NCBI GenBank assembly: GCA_038496675.1
Contig: CM076666.1
Span: 9,242,729 to 9,306,728, forward strand
Length of the DNA stretch: 64,000 nt
Direction of reading: 5' to 3'
Source: Rachycentron canadum
Taxonomy: Eukaryota > Chordata > Actinopteri > Carangiformes > Rachycentridae
Shown here: piece after piece, positions 12,639 to 24,830 of the stretch
How positions within the stretch are numbered: position 1 is the stretch's first letter
Layout of the letters: every line of letters starts with the position of its first letter
Made by a program: the position numbers and the translations under genes
Notes under the pieces: model-generated
What the model was told of the DNA's origin: nothing
Database searches by the model: none
What the model saw: only the letters and a program-made list of their open reading frames with translations

Positions 12639-13507
12639 CTGTGGCCACCCAGGGTGCAGTGATTGAATGTAGGTGACTGAGTGAGCATATTAAGTACTAA
12701 AATCGTTAGCCCACTACAAAAAGCTCTTTTTAAAAACTGTTTGTAATTTGGCAACACAACCTCACCACTTAAATATGTTAATGCACTTTTATTAGAATTT
12801 GGCATCACACTTTGATTGTAATGACTTGATTATAAATTTACTAAAACTTAAGTGTAAACACACAATGTCTTCTTAAACAAGATATTTTCAAGATTAGTCG
12901 TAAATATGAATATAATAACCGTAACCTCAACAACCTTTGTTCCCCGGTGACTAAAATATTAAAACAGTATTGGTTTGTCTCAGTTTGATTGTCTCAATCA
13001 GTCAACAAAGCTAGCCACTTATGTTCTGAATGAATGAATGGTTTATTTTTGAATAATTTTGGAATATGTCAGAGGCCTCACAGTGAAATAAGACATTTCA
13101 TCTCTTAATCTGATTATGTTTAACTAAAAGTAGAAATTAAACAGTTTTGTAGATGCAGACAGTGGATCCGAAGGATATTCAAACAGAATTTCATTTAAAT
13201 GTACCAAAAATCAAAATTAAAGTAATATTGTGCTTTATAAATATATTTCAACACTTACTATATAAAGAATAGTTCATATTATTCATGCTGTGCGTGAACC
13301 ATGAATCTTAAATAATGCTTTTTATAATACATTTGGCTGTGAGTCTTTATATTCCTCTGTGAAATTGTGTGAACTGTGCTTCAAAATCATAATTGCAGAT
13401 ATTTAGTCAGGATTTAATTCATCCTGACTAATGCAACTAATTTTTTTTTTTTTTTCCATTCTTAACATTTAGCTGATCTGTCTCGACCAGAACAAATTCT
13501 CCAGGTG

Positions 13508-13774
13508 ATGGTAACCAAGCAACTCCAAAAAAGAAATGCCTCAGAGCGGGACGGGATGGCCCAATATTTCTCAAGAACAAACCAGGACTTCCAGCAGTTC
13601 CTGGAGGACCTGCACCCTCTAGACATTTTGCTGCTTGAATGGCAATGCCAGTCCTTTTTGGAATCACAGGTCCCTGTGAATTTCACTGACCATGTTCTGC
13701 CTCTGAAAGATTATCAAGAGGGACTATTTTTTTTCTCCTCAGAGCTAGTGAGGCACATTTCTTTATTTCTTTGA
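13508..13774 (+). CDS. Hypothetical 88-codon ORF in candidate exon 2
   Basis: The ORF starts MVTKQLQKRNASERDG and ends in a TGA stop at 13772-13774. The start has a fair context (G at -3 and +4) and follows a strong acceptor at 13471-13472. The protein has an amphipathic middle (FQQFLEDLHPLDILLLEW) and a hydrophobic tail (EGLFFFSS). No signal peptide or known domain was recognised. The frame stays open upstream across the exon 1-exon 2 junction for about 40 codons, which is suggestive but not proof of coding. It could equally be noncoding exon sequence. Confidence 0.3.
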   Translation: MVTKQLQKRNASERDGMAQYFSRTNQDFQQFLEDLHPLDILLLEWQCQSFLESQVPVNFTDHVLPLKDYQEGLFFFSSELVRHISLFL

Positions 13775-14092
13775 GCTGGTCTGTGTGAAACTACAATGGA
13801 GCCATGGAAAACTCTGTTACTAAGATATAATATTCAAGGACTTTAAGTTAGATTTCTTCTTCATGCAAGATGAACTGGAAACCTTAATTTGCTGTGTGTT
13901 GGGATTTACGCCAAGCTGCTCTGCAGACTTGAACAGCAGAGGTGTTTTGGATGAATTGGACTTTTCACCTTTCTCTACAGGTTGAATGTGTTTTCTTGAG
14001 TCAGAATCACACAGAGCTTTATTTAATGTTGCTGACTCCTCATCACTCCATCACCATTCAGATCAAGCCTCAGACTTTAGTCTGAATGAGAA

Positions 14093-14299
14093 ATGAGAAG
14101 CACAACTATTACTACTGATCCAATGACTACCCGGGGAAGCAGGAAGAACAGACCGATAGAGGCAGAGGGAGAGGACAGAAACAGCTTGATAGAAGCCAAC
14201 AGAGAAGAAGTGGACAGAGCGACAAACCCAGATCAGTTTGTGAAGGATGAAAAACTGGGAGCTAAAACCTTTGCCAAAAAAGAACACACTGGTATCTAG
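14093..14299 (+). CDS. Hypothetical charged 68-residue ORF followed by poly(A) signal
   Basis: The ORF starts MRSTTITTDPMTTRG and is rich in E, K, R and D. It ends HTGI* with a TAG stop at 14297-14299, and AATAAA follows at 14319-14324. A GTATCT donor overlaps the last codons (after 14290). If used, it would join in frame to the first downstream module (acceptor at 14384-14385), continuing as DREEKQRQEDRG. No family was recognised. Confidence 0.3.
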   Translation: MRSTTITTDPMTTRGSRKNRPIEAEGEDRNSLIEANREEVDRATNPDQFVKDEKLGAKTFAKKEHTGI

Positions 14300-14339
14300 T
14301 CCTTTGTAGAGAAAATTCAATAAATTGTGTTTACGGTGT

Positions 14340-15541
14340 AGAAAATATTGTAAACAGTTTGTATGTGTTTGTGTTTGTATTTCAGACCGAGAAGAGAAGC
14401 AGAGACAAGAAGATAGAGGATGTGCCCTGAAATCTCATTTAAAAAAAGATGCTGATACACTTACTTTATGTTATCATCAATATAATCTACATTGTTCATT
14501 TTTGTTTAATAGCTCCATTATGAAGAGTTCTGAAATTGTTAACCATTATTCTCCCTTATCTGCCATTTGTGTTATAGAGAAAGAGAAAAGGGGCTGAGAC
14601 AACAGGACATGGAGACAACATGCACTGTTAACCATCTTATTAAAAAAAAAAAAAAAAAAAAAAGATAAGTACATTTACTCTAAGTTATTATCCAAGTTAT
14701 TAGAATTTTTAAAGTTTCTTGTGGTTGTTGAAGTTCTTTACTAACTATTGTCTCCAGTTATCAGTGACTTTTTTATTTTAGACAGATGATGAAAGGAGTC
14801 CCTACCAAGACCAGACAGCAAGGAGACAGACCCTCATAAAAGATAAGTATACATTTATTCTGATATCATCAGAATGTCATGGATCAATAGTTTTTCTGTG
14901 AACCTCGACTGTGAACTTATTCACTAACTTCTTCTTGTCTGTCATTTGAATTTCAGAGGAGAGGAGACAGAAGCGCTGAAAATCATCTTATATAAAAAGA
15001 TAAGTATATTATTCTATGTCACTATATGAATTTCTCCTTTTTACTTCACCATTGAAGTTATTAACTGCTATTCCTGATAAAAGACAAACTAATGACAATT
15101 TTTTCATTTGTCTTTTAGAGAAAGAGAGACGAGAGGGACAAGAGGAAACAACTGGAAGAAAAGAAAAAGACCAGCAGAGACAAGGTCAAAAAAGAAAGGA
15201 GGCGACATCCACTGCGAACCCTCCTATTTAAAAATATAAGTATTCATTTATTCAATGGCAATATAGTTCTTTTTACCCCATTGCTGGGGTATGTAATAAC
15301 TGTTATTCTCCCTTATCTGTTATTTGTGTTTTAGAAAGAGAGAGAGGAGAAAATACGAGGGAGAAAGGAGACAACATTTATGGTGAAACCTCTTATTTAA
15401 AAAGATATGTACACATTTATTTCATGTTATTATCAGAATGAATAAAAGTGATGAATACCTGTTGGTGAATCTGCCGAGGATGTTAACCATCTGTCTTTCT
15501 CTGTTTGTTTTGTTTTTTTTCCTGTCTCCTCCTGTCTGCAG
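14340..15541 (+). repeat. Tandem array of exon-like modules, 162-216 bp period
   Basis: Acceptor AGs occur at 14384-5, 14576-7, 14780-1, 14955-6, 15117-8, 15333-4 and 15540-1, giving spacings of 192, 204, 175, 162, 216 and 207 bp. Most units have the same order: a 'TTATTCTCCCTTATCTG'-like stretch, a T-rich tract ending TTTTAG, 50-110 bases of AG-rich sequence coding E/K/R-rich peptide in at least one frame, an AACC(A/T)CTTATTTAAAAA tail, GATAAGTA, then a 'TTTATTCTATGTTATTATC'-like stretch. Units are diverged and carry indels and stops. Unit 6 (exon from 15335) has its own AATAAA at 15441-15446. Unit 7 keeps only the upstream part. Confidence 0.65.
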
Positions 15542-18500
15542 CAGCATCATTGTCTTGCAGTTTGTTGCCCTGAAGACGCAGAACCAGCCCAGTCGCACAC
15601 AGTCTACAGATTCATACAAGACACAGCTATGAGTCACATGTTCAGCATGGTGCCGTGGTATGGCTTCATTTGGAGCAGAATAGAATATACTCAGACGTTG
15701 GCATGAACAGGATAAGTTTCCACACAGTCTGTGTCCAAAGATAAATGTTGAAAGCTCAAAGACTATATGAACTCTCTAACTGAAGGACAAAAATTATAGC
15801 AAGTTTCCAAAAAGTATCGTATGGTCACTTTGAAAATGACTCCACATAATTAGACCTGAGCTCAGTTTGGCATCGTTGGTCCAGCAACAACAACATCTGT
15901 CTATGCAAACACAACTTGGCAGTGTAAAGAGTTTTTCAGAGGCAGACGCAGACATTGTTCCACTGATACATAAAAGCAGGCACCCCATGAAGTCAGGTGT
16001 CATCCCAGACTTTCATCAACATCAACAGAGGTTATATACAAAGACTAACTTCATTTAATTCTACCTGCAGAGACTAGGGCGAACCAGACAGGCACAGAGG
16101 ACGACCGATGCTTGGTGAGCAACCAGATAGTTTATAAAACAGAGAGTGAACGCTGGCTGAATGAGCGGATATGTATCATCTCTAAAAAAAAAAAAAAAAA
16201 ACTGATCTCATGACAGTGTCTGTTATCTTCATTATCATCACTTACTGCCTCACTGATTCAAATTGAAAGGATTTACTTACCTGCTGGACCCCTGTTGTAT
16301 ATTCCTTGTAACATGGGACTCTATGGGAAAACAAAAAAAGCTCACAGAGAAAAAAATAAAATAAAACACCAGTGTTTAATGTCTCATTGTGGAAATCCTG
16401 TATCAGGATTGGCTTCCTGTTAAAGGAAGTTATGGTAATTACTGAAAACCAAAATCCAGACATGTTATTGCTTATATAAACCACATACTCTGTAGTGTTG
16501 AACAGATAAATGTTGATCCATGTAATCTCAGTAAACAGTGACATCCTTCAATTTCCTGTTGAGGAATCAGAAACATTGTAGAGGTTATAAAATTCTGACC
16601 TGAAGGTATTTTAGCAGCATTTCTTAAAGCCATTTACGAACAAAACTAATTGTGGAGACTTTCTGTATTTTTCAGGCAGAGTAAAAAATGAAGTGGCATG
16701 CCTTTGTTGAAAAGAGGTTTGACTCCTGTAAGAGATCTTTTCCGGTTTTACTAAAATGTAAACCACTTTGATTTCCTCAGTGTGAAATGCTATCTTGCCT
16801 AAACCGTGTTTTTGTGCCATTTACAGTAATCCCATCTATTCTAATCCATGACTTCCTAACACGGGCAAACAAACCTTCCACGCAACTCAGCTTCAGTAAC
16901 TTTTATGCACTGACCTTCTAGTTTCAGCAGGGACACAAAACCACATGATTGGTGTTTTTGATATTCGCAACACATTCAATTTTCTGGTTCTTGTAAACAT
17001 CTGTAGTCTCACATTTCAAAAACAAACATGACATTAATGGCAAACGACACACAGAGCAAAAAAGGCATGACTGCACGGTTAGTTGTGTTGGAAGTGGTTG
17101 TGTGACTGGGCTGTTAGTCACCGCATCAAAGCAGAAATGGTGTTCATGGTATAAAGCACTTACTGGAACCCCGGGTGTCCTGACGGCTCTGTGGGTAGAC
17201 ACACATACCAAATGTACCAGAGCCAAAGGTCTGATCTCAGCTCATGTTCTCAATTACCAACATTTATACTTCAGTCCACAATATTTCCAAGGGCGATATT
17301 GTACTTTTCTCTCCACTACATTTATTTGCACCCTCTAGTTAGTAGTGACAAATTAAGATTAAATATAAAACATATAATAAGCCTATGAAATACTAACATT
17401 GTTAAACATTAAACCATTGATATCAAACATTATGCTCGGGACAAAAAGGTTTGTCTGACTGGGGCTCCCCGTCATCTTTCAAACGTCTATGAATTGTTAC
17501 CAGTTCAACCAAAGGAATTTTCCCTTTTGAATCTCTAACATTGCTTAAAAAATAAAGACTAGATATACATTTTTTAAATTAAATGTATTTTTGTTTCAGA
17601 GCTTTTTTAATAAAAAACATTCTTACATAGATTTTGTGTAAAATCTATTGGAAGACATTGTAATATGGCAATACTTTCCCCATAATGAATAATTTTACAT
17701 CGTACAATAAAAGACTTATTTGATAAAGCCACCATGGCAGCTAGTTTGCATTACTCTTTTTAAAAGCAGTGGTGAGAAGCAGATTGTGCACAAGATCATT
17801 TGATGTTCAAGACAGTTTCATGTATTTCTCACTATCATTTGGACAAAAAGTTATGTGACAACCAAATAGTTTGTTTCACTGTGGGTTCGATTTGTTAAAT
17901 AACTGACACAGTAAACCTTTACATTGCATTTCCTGCTTTGTCCATTTGACTTGTAAAAAGGTGAAAACTAAATCTGGTTAAAATGTGAAATCTATCCAAT
18001 TGTGTTTTCTGAGAACTGCCACCAGTCGAGGTCAGAAGTTGATTATGAGTTGTTTATTGCTCCAAGGTGGTGTTAGGTCAAGAAAATAATAATTATCTTT
18101 CCTACTATTATCATTCCAACTCCACCCTCAAACTACTGACTCTCTCTCTTTCTTTCGCTCTGATGTGAAGTGTACACAGCTCATTAGTTTTCATGATGAC
18201 ATGCTTCAGCTGATGTCTCAGTTATCTGTCGCTGCCAGAGGCTTCAGAGTAAAATTTCACTGATCCTGATGTTGAGCTTGACGCTGACCTTTACTGCTGA
18301 ACATGTGCTTCAAGGTTGTCTTGCTTTTACATTATTGATAATATCTCAAAACAAAAACTTGTCCCAACACCGATCCCATTTTTGAGATGCTTTCAAAAGT
18401 GGATTGCTGCAGACATTAACCTGATCAAAGTTGGCGGTTATAGAACCTGATCTGTTCTGTAATAGTGCTGCAGTGAGAGTTTTTCCTTTGGTTTTAAGTA

Positions 18501-19244
18501 TTTTATTAAATGACAAGATCCAGTAAAACATTTGGATTTTCCAACAATTTCTCATGGGATTAAAGCAGCAGATATTCACCGATGACCCAGTCAGAAAAGT
18601 GGGATATTAATCCTTGGCACATATTACCTGTGTTGTAATTCCAGATGTTTTAAAGGAAACATCATTAATTTAAAACTCATCCTTCTTTGGAAAGAAATTG
18701 GCTCTCATCACACCTCATGGTCAGTCTGTTTAAGGTCACAGCTAGAGGAGTAATTGGTCTCAAAATAAAACATGACTAAAAAGATGTCTTTTTAATGGAG
18801 ATGCTGTCAAGCTTCATTTCTTTCAAGGATTTAACTGTAGAAGTGTGCCAAAGGAAACACAGAAGTAGTTGTTGATTTGATGTGAAGTCTGAAACTTTGG
18901 CTTTATTGTCATCTTTTACTTACAGGCAGAAAAATGAATGAGTCTCAAATTCCCACCTGTTTGTGTTAATCTTTTTTGTCAATGCAGACTGCCAAAACAT
19001 CATCAGGACACTTCTCCTACATATAGTTTTATAAGTGCTTTATAGAAAGTAAGGTAAAGGTTAAGTGGCATTAAAGTGTGGTGATAAGGACACACACCTA
19101 AAGCTTGAAAATACAAAAGTCAGTGTGGTTGGAAAAGAAACCTTGGGTCATATTTTGATTAACTTGTGCTCTGTTCGGATAAATCAGCACCCACTACAGC
19201 AGTTGCTAGAAGAAATGTCAATCTATGTCCAGCCATACAATATC

Positions 19245-19535
19245 TACACCAGGAGGGGGGGGCTTGCCCAATGTCAGATGGGTGGGTCGGCAGTCTATCG
19301 CAGCACCAACACATAGAGACAAACAGAGCCAAACAACCATTCACGCGAGTCAACAGTTAACCTAAATCTGTACGGCTTTGGACTGTGAAGGAAGCAGTAG
19401 TACCGGGAGGAAACCCTCGCAGGCACAGAGACAACATGCAGACTCCACAAAGAAAGGCTGCGAGCCATGGAATCAAACCCAGAACCTTCTTGCTGCGAGG
19501 TGATGGAGCTTCCCACTGCATCATCATGCCACTCA
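19245..19535 (-). mobile_element. tRNA-derived SINE, degraded copy
   Basis: On the minus strand the element begins with a tRNA-like head (TGATGCAGTGGGAAGC, A-box region; TGGGTTTGATTCC, B-box). It then has the body phrases GCCTTTCTTTGTGGAGTCTG, CATGTTGTCTCTGTGCCTGC, GGGTTTCCTCCCGGTACT and GAATGGTTGTTTGGCTCTG, and GATAGACTG near the tail. This order is that of an abundant fish SINE with a pol III promoter. Differences from the usual phrases show an old copy. The tail boundary is approximate. Confidence 0.85.
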
Positions 19536-20510
19536 TGAAGCTGCACATGGCTATTTACTGTGTGAAACAAGAGCAAAAAAAATTTTATTTATTTATTTTT
19601 TTTAATTATATAATTATAAATTATGAGCATGCAACTACAGTGCATCATCGTAACCTGGTTGCAAATGTCTGAATGTCTCGTTTTCAATTACTAGCTGTAA
19701 TCTCTGCTGTTTGTAACTGTTACAACTTCATTCCTCTATGTCCAGAGGTCATGTCAGTCATATCTGAGCCATAACCGTGACCCACTACTCTGTTCATGGA
19801 TGTTCAATCATCCATCTAGAGCTCATGGGAAATTGAAGGCTGCTAAAAACATAAATATTGAATGAACAATTTTGTTTTTACAAAATACCGTGAACCTGAG
19901 AGTCACACATCATATTATTGAGACTCTGTTACAAGTCTTTTAGTGACTAGCATTTTTTTTACTTCTCATTTCAGCTTTTCCATCTGTTTCCAGTGTTACA
20001 CACTTCCTGAGGCATCCCTTAAAGGCATTCACCATAACATCACTACGGTAAAATGCATTAACATGTGGAATGAACTTTCTTATTGCACCTTCTACTGTCT
20101 GCTCACTCTGACGAGTCATAAATCAGCTGCAGTTGCAGTGTGAAGCCTCACAGGGTTTCTCATTCTCATCCTCACGCTCGACTTTTAATAGACACCTGCC
20201 CCCAGTCAAAGGATGACTTAACTCACTTATGCGCCCTTTTTCCATTAAGCTCAATCTCCATCACACCAGATTGTGAGCTGGCGATGGGTGGGGGCCTGGG
20301 TCAGCAGCGAAACCAAGAATTGCTATTACTGCACAGCGAGAGAGAGAGAGCGAGTGAGGGAGGATGAAGGGGTGTGAAGGAATGCAGCTGTTCAAATAGC
20401 TCTTTGATTTAGTGGTCACGTCGCCCAGTGAGTCACGCCGGCTCAAATAGCGTGTAGATCACTCACACGTTCATCCCTCTGGTCCGGCGGTTTTCTGCTC
20501 TCTTTCAGCC

Positions 20511-20524
20511 TCTGTGTGTGTGTG

Positions 20525-20562
<38 letters not shown>

Positions 20563-20569
20563 TGTGTGT

Positions 20570-20608
<39 letters not shown>
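20511..20608. repeat. Long (GT)n microsatellite
   Basis: Nearly 100 bases of GT repeat with occasional GTAT and GC interruptions. A shorter GT repeat occurs at 22501-22530. Such alternating tracts can adopt Z-DNA. Confidence 0.95.
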
Positions 20609-20614
<6 letters not shown>

Positions 20615-22129
20615 TGTATCAGTATCTGCTGCACCTGAAGTTGATGACTTGTTAATGCGGCAAGTTAAATCCATGTGCATTCTGTTTCGAAAAACTAGTT
20701 ACATACACACAAACTACCTGAAATCAAAAGTAAGAAAAGACAAAAGGTAACAACAGACACAATCTACTGATCAGCCTCAAAAGCATCTACATCTTTTGCA
20801 AATCTATGACTCTGAATCTCCATTTTTTTTAGCACGTTTTTCATTGTAGAGCATCTGCTCATGATATAAGATCTGAAGAGACCAGAGAGACTGGGAGATG
20901 AAAAAAAAAAAATGGCTGCCGAAGGATATAGCCATTTTCTAATTTCTCTGTTTTATTGTAGCCTTCAGCTGACAACATCCCACACATGCAGAAATACTCC
21001 ACAACCTTGGGACCAGGTCAAACCAAGTGAAATGTCTCACTAAATGTAAAAAAAAGATTTAAAAAAATATATACATCATGGGCTTCAGCAGTGAAAACCA
21101 GCCAGTATTAGCCAGCGTGTTTTTCCAGGCAGTAATAAAACTTTTGCAATCAAAGCCTCATACCTTTAGAACAACTCACCACCAGAAATATAATCTGCAG
21201 ACACTGTGGGTTTTTTTTTAACACATGATATCTGGGAATTAAAGGTGCTCAGAGTTATCAGTTGAAACAAAGTTTCTGTTCACATTCACTCTTACCTACC
21301 AAAACATTGTGTATCTTTGAAAAACCTGTTGTATTTCACCATTTCTTGGCTCGACGACACCTGTATGTCAGGAGAACAGTGTGAAACCAGAATGTGCACG
21401 TGTGCAAGACAAAACAAAACTGGATCCTGCTTGTAAAAACAATGCTCTATCGTATTATGAACAGTCAAAAATTCCGAAAGGCGCCTTTAAATTAATAAGG
21501 TATGAGTTAAAATCAATAGCACAAAGTTCTAAACATCTGTAAAACAATAAGAACACATGCCTTTAAAGCCATAGTCATAAAAATAAGCATTTCATTTCAG
21601 TCTGAAACCAAAACAATAACTGATAGCGACAGACTTTCAAACACACTGGACTGTGGTACTGTTGAATTTGCCACCTTGTTATATTTCATCAGAGTATTAG
21701 AGTCAATCTTATTGCCACATATTATTGTGGAGTCTGCTTATGATCATGCAGTGCATATGTTGATTGGTTGCTATAATACCGACATGACAGACAAACAGAA
21801 TGAGATGAAAACATGACCAGCTGTTGGCTGAAGGTCATTGCGTCAGTTATATCAAACCACCTTGGTACGTATGTGGCGTCCGGATCAAGATCAGTGGCGT
21901 ACAGTTGAAAAGAAAAAAAAAAAAAATATCAAGTGGTTTATAATTAAGACTCAGTCTCTGCCTGGGGGAAAGTAAAAGGTTGGATGTGAGGCTGAACAAT
22001 TGAGCTAAATTGGGAACCCAGAAAAATACTCTCCTGATTAGTGCTATCATTTTTAGGTCACCGATTTTGACGGAGAAAATATCAAAGGGAGTTTAACATG
22101 GCGGCAAGCCGGTGCAAGCTGCCAAATGT

Positions 22130-22501
22130 CAGGTTTCATGTTGGAAAGAAAATCAGGCCCTTTCTTCTAGAGAATTCTGTAACCTGTCCATCACCAAAAG
22201 GCATTTTAATGGCATAACAAGCCTGAGAGGAGGCCAAAAATATGACAGGGGTAAATAAGTCTGCATGTTAGCCTTTTATAAACCGCAGCCTCTTGCACAC
22301 GGCAACTGACAGTCAAACAGCTCCCCTCGATCTCTGCTCACCGGGGTCAGTACAAACCAAAGAGCCACTCTGCCTTCCCTTTACTCTCTGACTGCGTCAA
22401 CAGGCTGAGCGTAAGGTTTCAGCTTCCCCTGGTGCACTTCTCACCTGCGTCTCATTGAAGATATGCCAAAAATGATAATGCAAAAGCGGAGAGGAAAGTG
22501 C

Positions 22502-22532
<31 letters not shown>

Positions 22533-22870
22533 GAAGGCGTTGGGACTTTGTGTGCACGTTAAAACTGCAGGTTAGGTATATGCCAGGCCTCAGTCCAAAA
22601 GCCCTGAAACACCACCTGATCTATGTGTGTCTGATTGTGTATGTGTGTGTGGAGTGTGACCATCAATGAGAGCCTTGTGTTATCAGGTCTATGCCTGCCC
22701 CCCCCACCAGTGTGATTGAAATGTAAATTGAAAGTGTCATAAAGCCCATATTGTCAGCCAAACGCACGGTTATGAAGAAATAATAACAGGCTCTTTCATT
22801 AGGGAAATGACAGCTCTCGTTTGCTCTGATTTTCCTCCCGGTGGAATGTTTCTGTAATTACTTCAATATT
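22130..22870. promoter_or_regulatory. Candidate conserved noncoding block
   Basis: Apart from the GT repeat at 22501-22530, this stretch is of balanced composition, without simple repeats, and dense in short AT-core and homeobox-like words (for example GTAATTAC near 22855, CATTAGGG near 22797). It reads like developmental enhancer DNA, but conservation cannot be tested here. Confidence 0.2.
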
Positions 22871-24235
22871 GAGAAACAGAGTCGAAAAAAGAAAAACATC
22901 TGGGATCAATGACAACATTTTCGTTGGATATTAAAAACAATGTTCTGTGTCCTCTGACAGCATTTACTGGTAACAAAAATAATGTTCTGTAAAACGGGTG
23001 TGCAATTTTTCCACCACCAATTTTCCACATGTAGCTGACAAAGTATTACAGGTGTCAATAAATAAGGTGTATCCTGAAAGACCACAGAACAGAAAGACCA
23101 TTCACTCTACACAAACTTCAAAATCTCAAAACAATAAAAAAAACAAAAAAACTAAATCTCATAAACTCCGATGCTGTAAAATTCTTACAATGTGGACCAT
23201 TTATCCACATAATTAATCCACTTCTATTTTAGTTATATTTTGAAGGAATGTCTGACCATAGTGGAATAATAGTGAATCAGACACCATATGCTCATATTTC
23301 AAACAACAGTACAAGAATTGGGGGCTTTTGTCTGGACCACGGGAGGGGAACGTGTCACTGCCGCTAGTTGTCCACCCTATTCATAATGTTCATGAGTCAC
23401 TGTCTGCCTGGGCTCTCTTTTTGTTTTCCCGACTGATTTTTTTTTTTCTCTTCTGATTCTTTGTAGTTGAAATGATCCACAGAAGGGAGCAAAATGGAGG
23501 ATTAGTGGAGATTTGTCATTTCAAGGTTATATGCTATTCAGGAGATGTTGCTTGAAATTATTGCAGATATTTGTTATAAGGCGAGACACATACGCAACCT
23601 TGTTTAGTCACTGTGAAAAAAAGAGTCAGTACAACCAACTGTCATTTTCCTTTGCAGATCTGTTGTATCACACAACGATTCACAACTGTAGAGATCTGCT
23701 ACTTGCAAGGCCAAAAAAAAAAAAAAAAAAAATGCCAAGTTGAGGTAGTATTTAGCAATATTTGGCACAATTCATACCATGGTTGGACTTTACAGTAATG
23801 TTAACACTTTTAACTTTCATTGCGATGGTCTTTGGCAGGTTTGACATACTTAAACTTACTCTTAAGTCTTATTTTTACAGGACATGTGTCATATCTTTAT
23901 GATACTGCCCATCTTCTTCACATGTACCCCTCAGACCTATCATAACAGCACCTAGTAATCTCTAGATGATTTATATTAATTTATAATTACAACTGAGAAA
24001 GGCGAAGTTTGAAATAAATATCCGATATTGACAGTTTACCTGTACAAATGTTCAAACTGTATTATAGACAATCAAATTAAAGCAAAGGGATAAAAATAAT
24101 ATCAACTTTCTGTCATTGTCTAAACTTTCAGAAACTTGTTTTTGGGACCTTACTGAGGTGAAATAAATCATCAGCATAAATACATATGATTTGAACCAGG
24201 TGGGATATTAAAACAGTGGTCTGGAACCATCACCC

Positions 24236-24830
24236 CCCTCCTTTCACTCAGGCCCATCATGATGGAAGTGAGTAAGTAACCAGAGAAGTGTATTTTTATT
24301 GACTCGGGACCTCTGGCGTGACACGTCAGGAGGAAGCACCCAGAGGCTGAGGTTAGAGAGAGAAAAGAGAAGCTCTCAGGAATGAAGACTGAGACACTGA
24401 TACAGGGAAGTTCCAGTGTCCGCAGCCTCGAGGGGCAGCGCAGGCTTCATTTCCCAGGCTGGGCTGTCTGCGTTAGTGTGTGCACATGGGCCCAGTTCAT
24501 GAGAGGAGCAGCTACTGAAATACAGGCCTCGCCATGATAGTACAGCATTAGTGAGAGACCAGGGATATGGTGACAGGAGAAGCAAGGGAAGACGTTTCCA
24601 CAGATAACTTAAAGACCCAACTCAAATCCTATTAGGGACGACATAATCATATATAGCTCAGTTTTCCAAACATCCTAGGCCATCTTCTTCTTTCCTGGCC
24701 TGGTGCCGGGGGGATTTTAATGAAGAACTAAACTTCCAAATTTATTACAGGACTAAACACGAGAGGTTTTCTTTCATCTGCCTCGCAAGGTCGTCCTCTC
24801 CTGCTGAGTGCAATGCATCTGTTCCTATTC
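24236..24830. promoter_or_regulatory. Candidate conserved noncoding block
   Basis: A locally GC-balanced, repeat-free segment in an otherwise AT-rich interval, with no usable ORF or splice signals. Enhancer identity is a guess from composition only. Confidence 0.15.

Larger units (their letters stand above)
11985..15650 (+). other. Candidate transcription unit, unrecognised
   Basis: Inferred exons: exon 1 about 11985-12224 (donor G|GTAAAA); exon 2 from 13473 (a T-rich tract and ATTTAG acceptor) through an ORF ending at 13774; exon 3 after a CTCTACAG or CTTTAG acceptor, with an ORF at 14093-14299 and AATAAA at 14319-14324; then tandem exon-like modules from 14386 to about 15541. Exons 1 and 2 join in an open frame that reads ...LDDYADLSRPEQILQVM..., but exon 1 has no in-frame ATG. 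The first ATGs, at its very end, open a short reading frame of about 14 codons ending just before the exon 2 ORF. It may be a lineage-specific gene, a long noncoding RNA or a decayed gene. I do not recognise the products. Confidence 0.35.

Noticed and set aside
17870..17900. GGTTCGATTTG word resembling a tRNA B-box
   Set aside because: No A-box at the right distance and no cloverleaf arms could be drawn.
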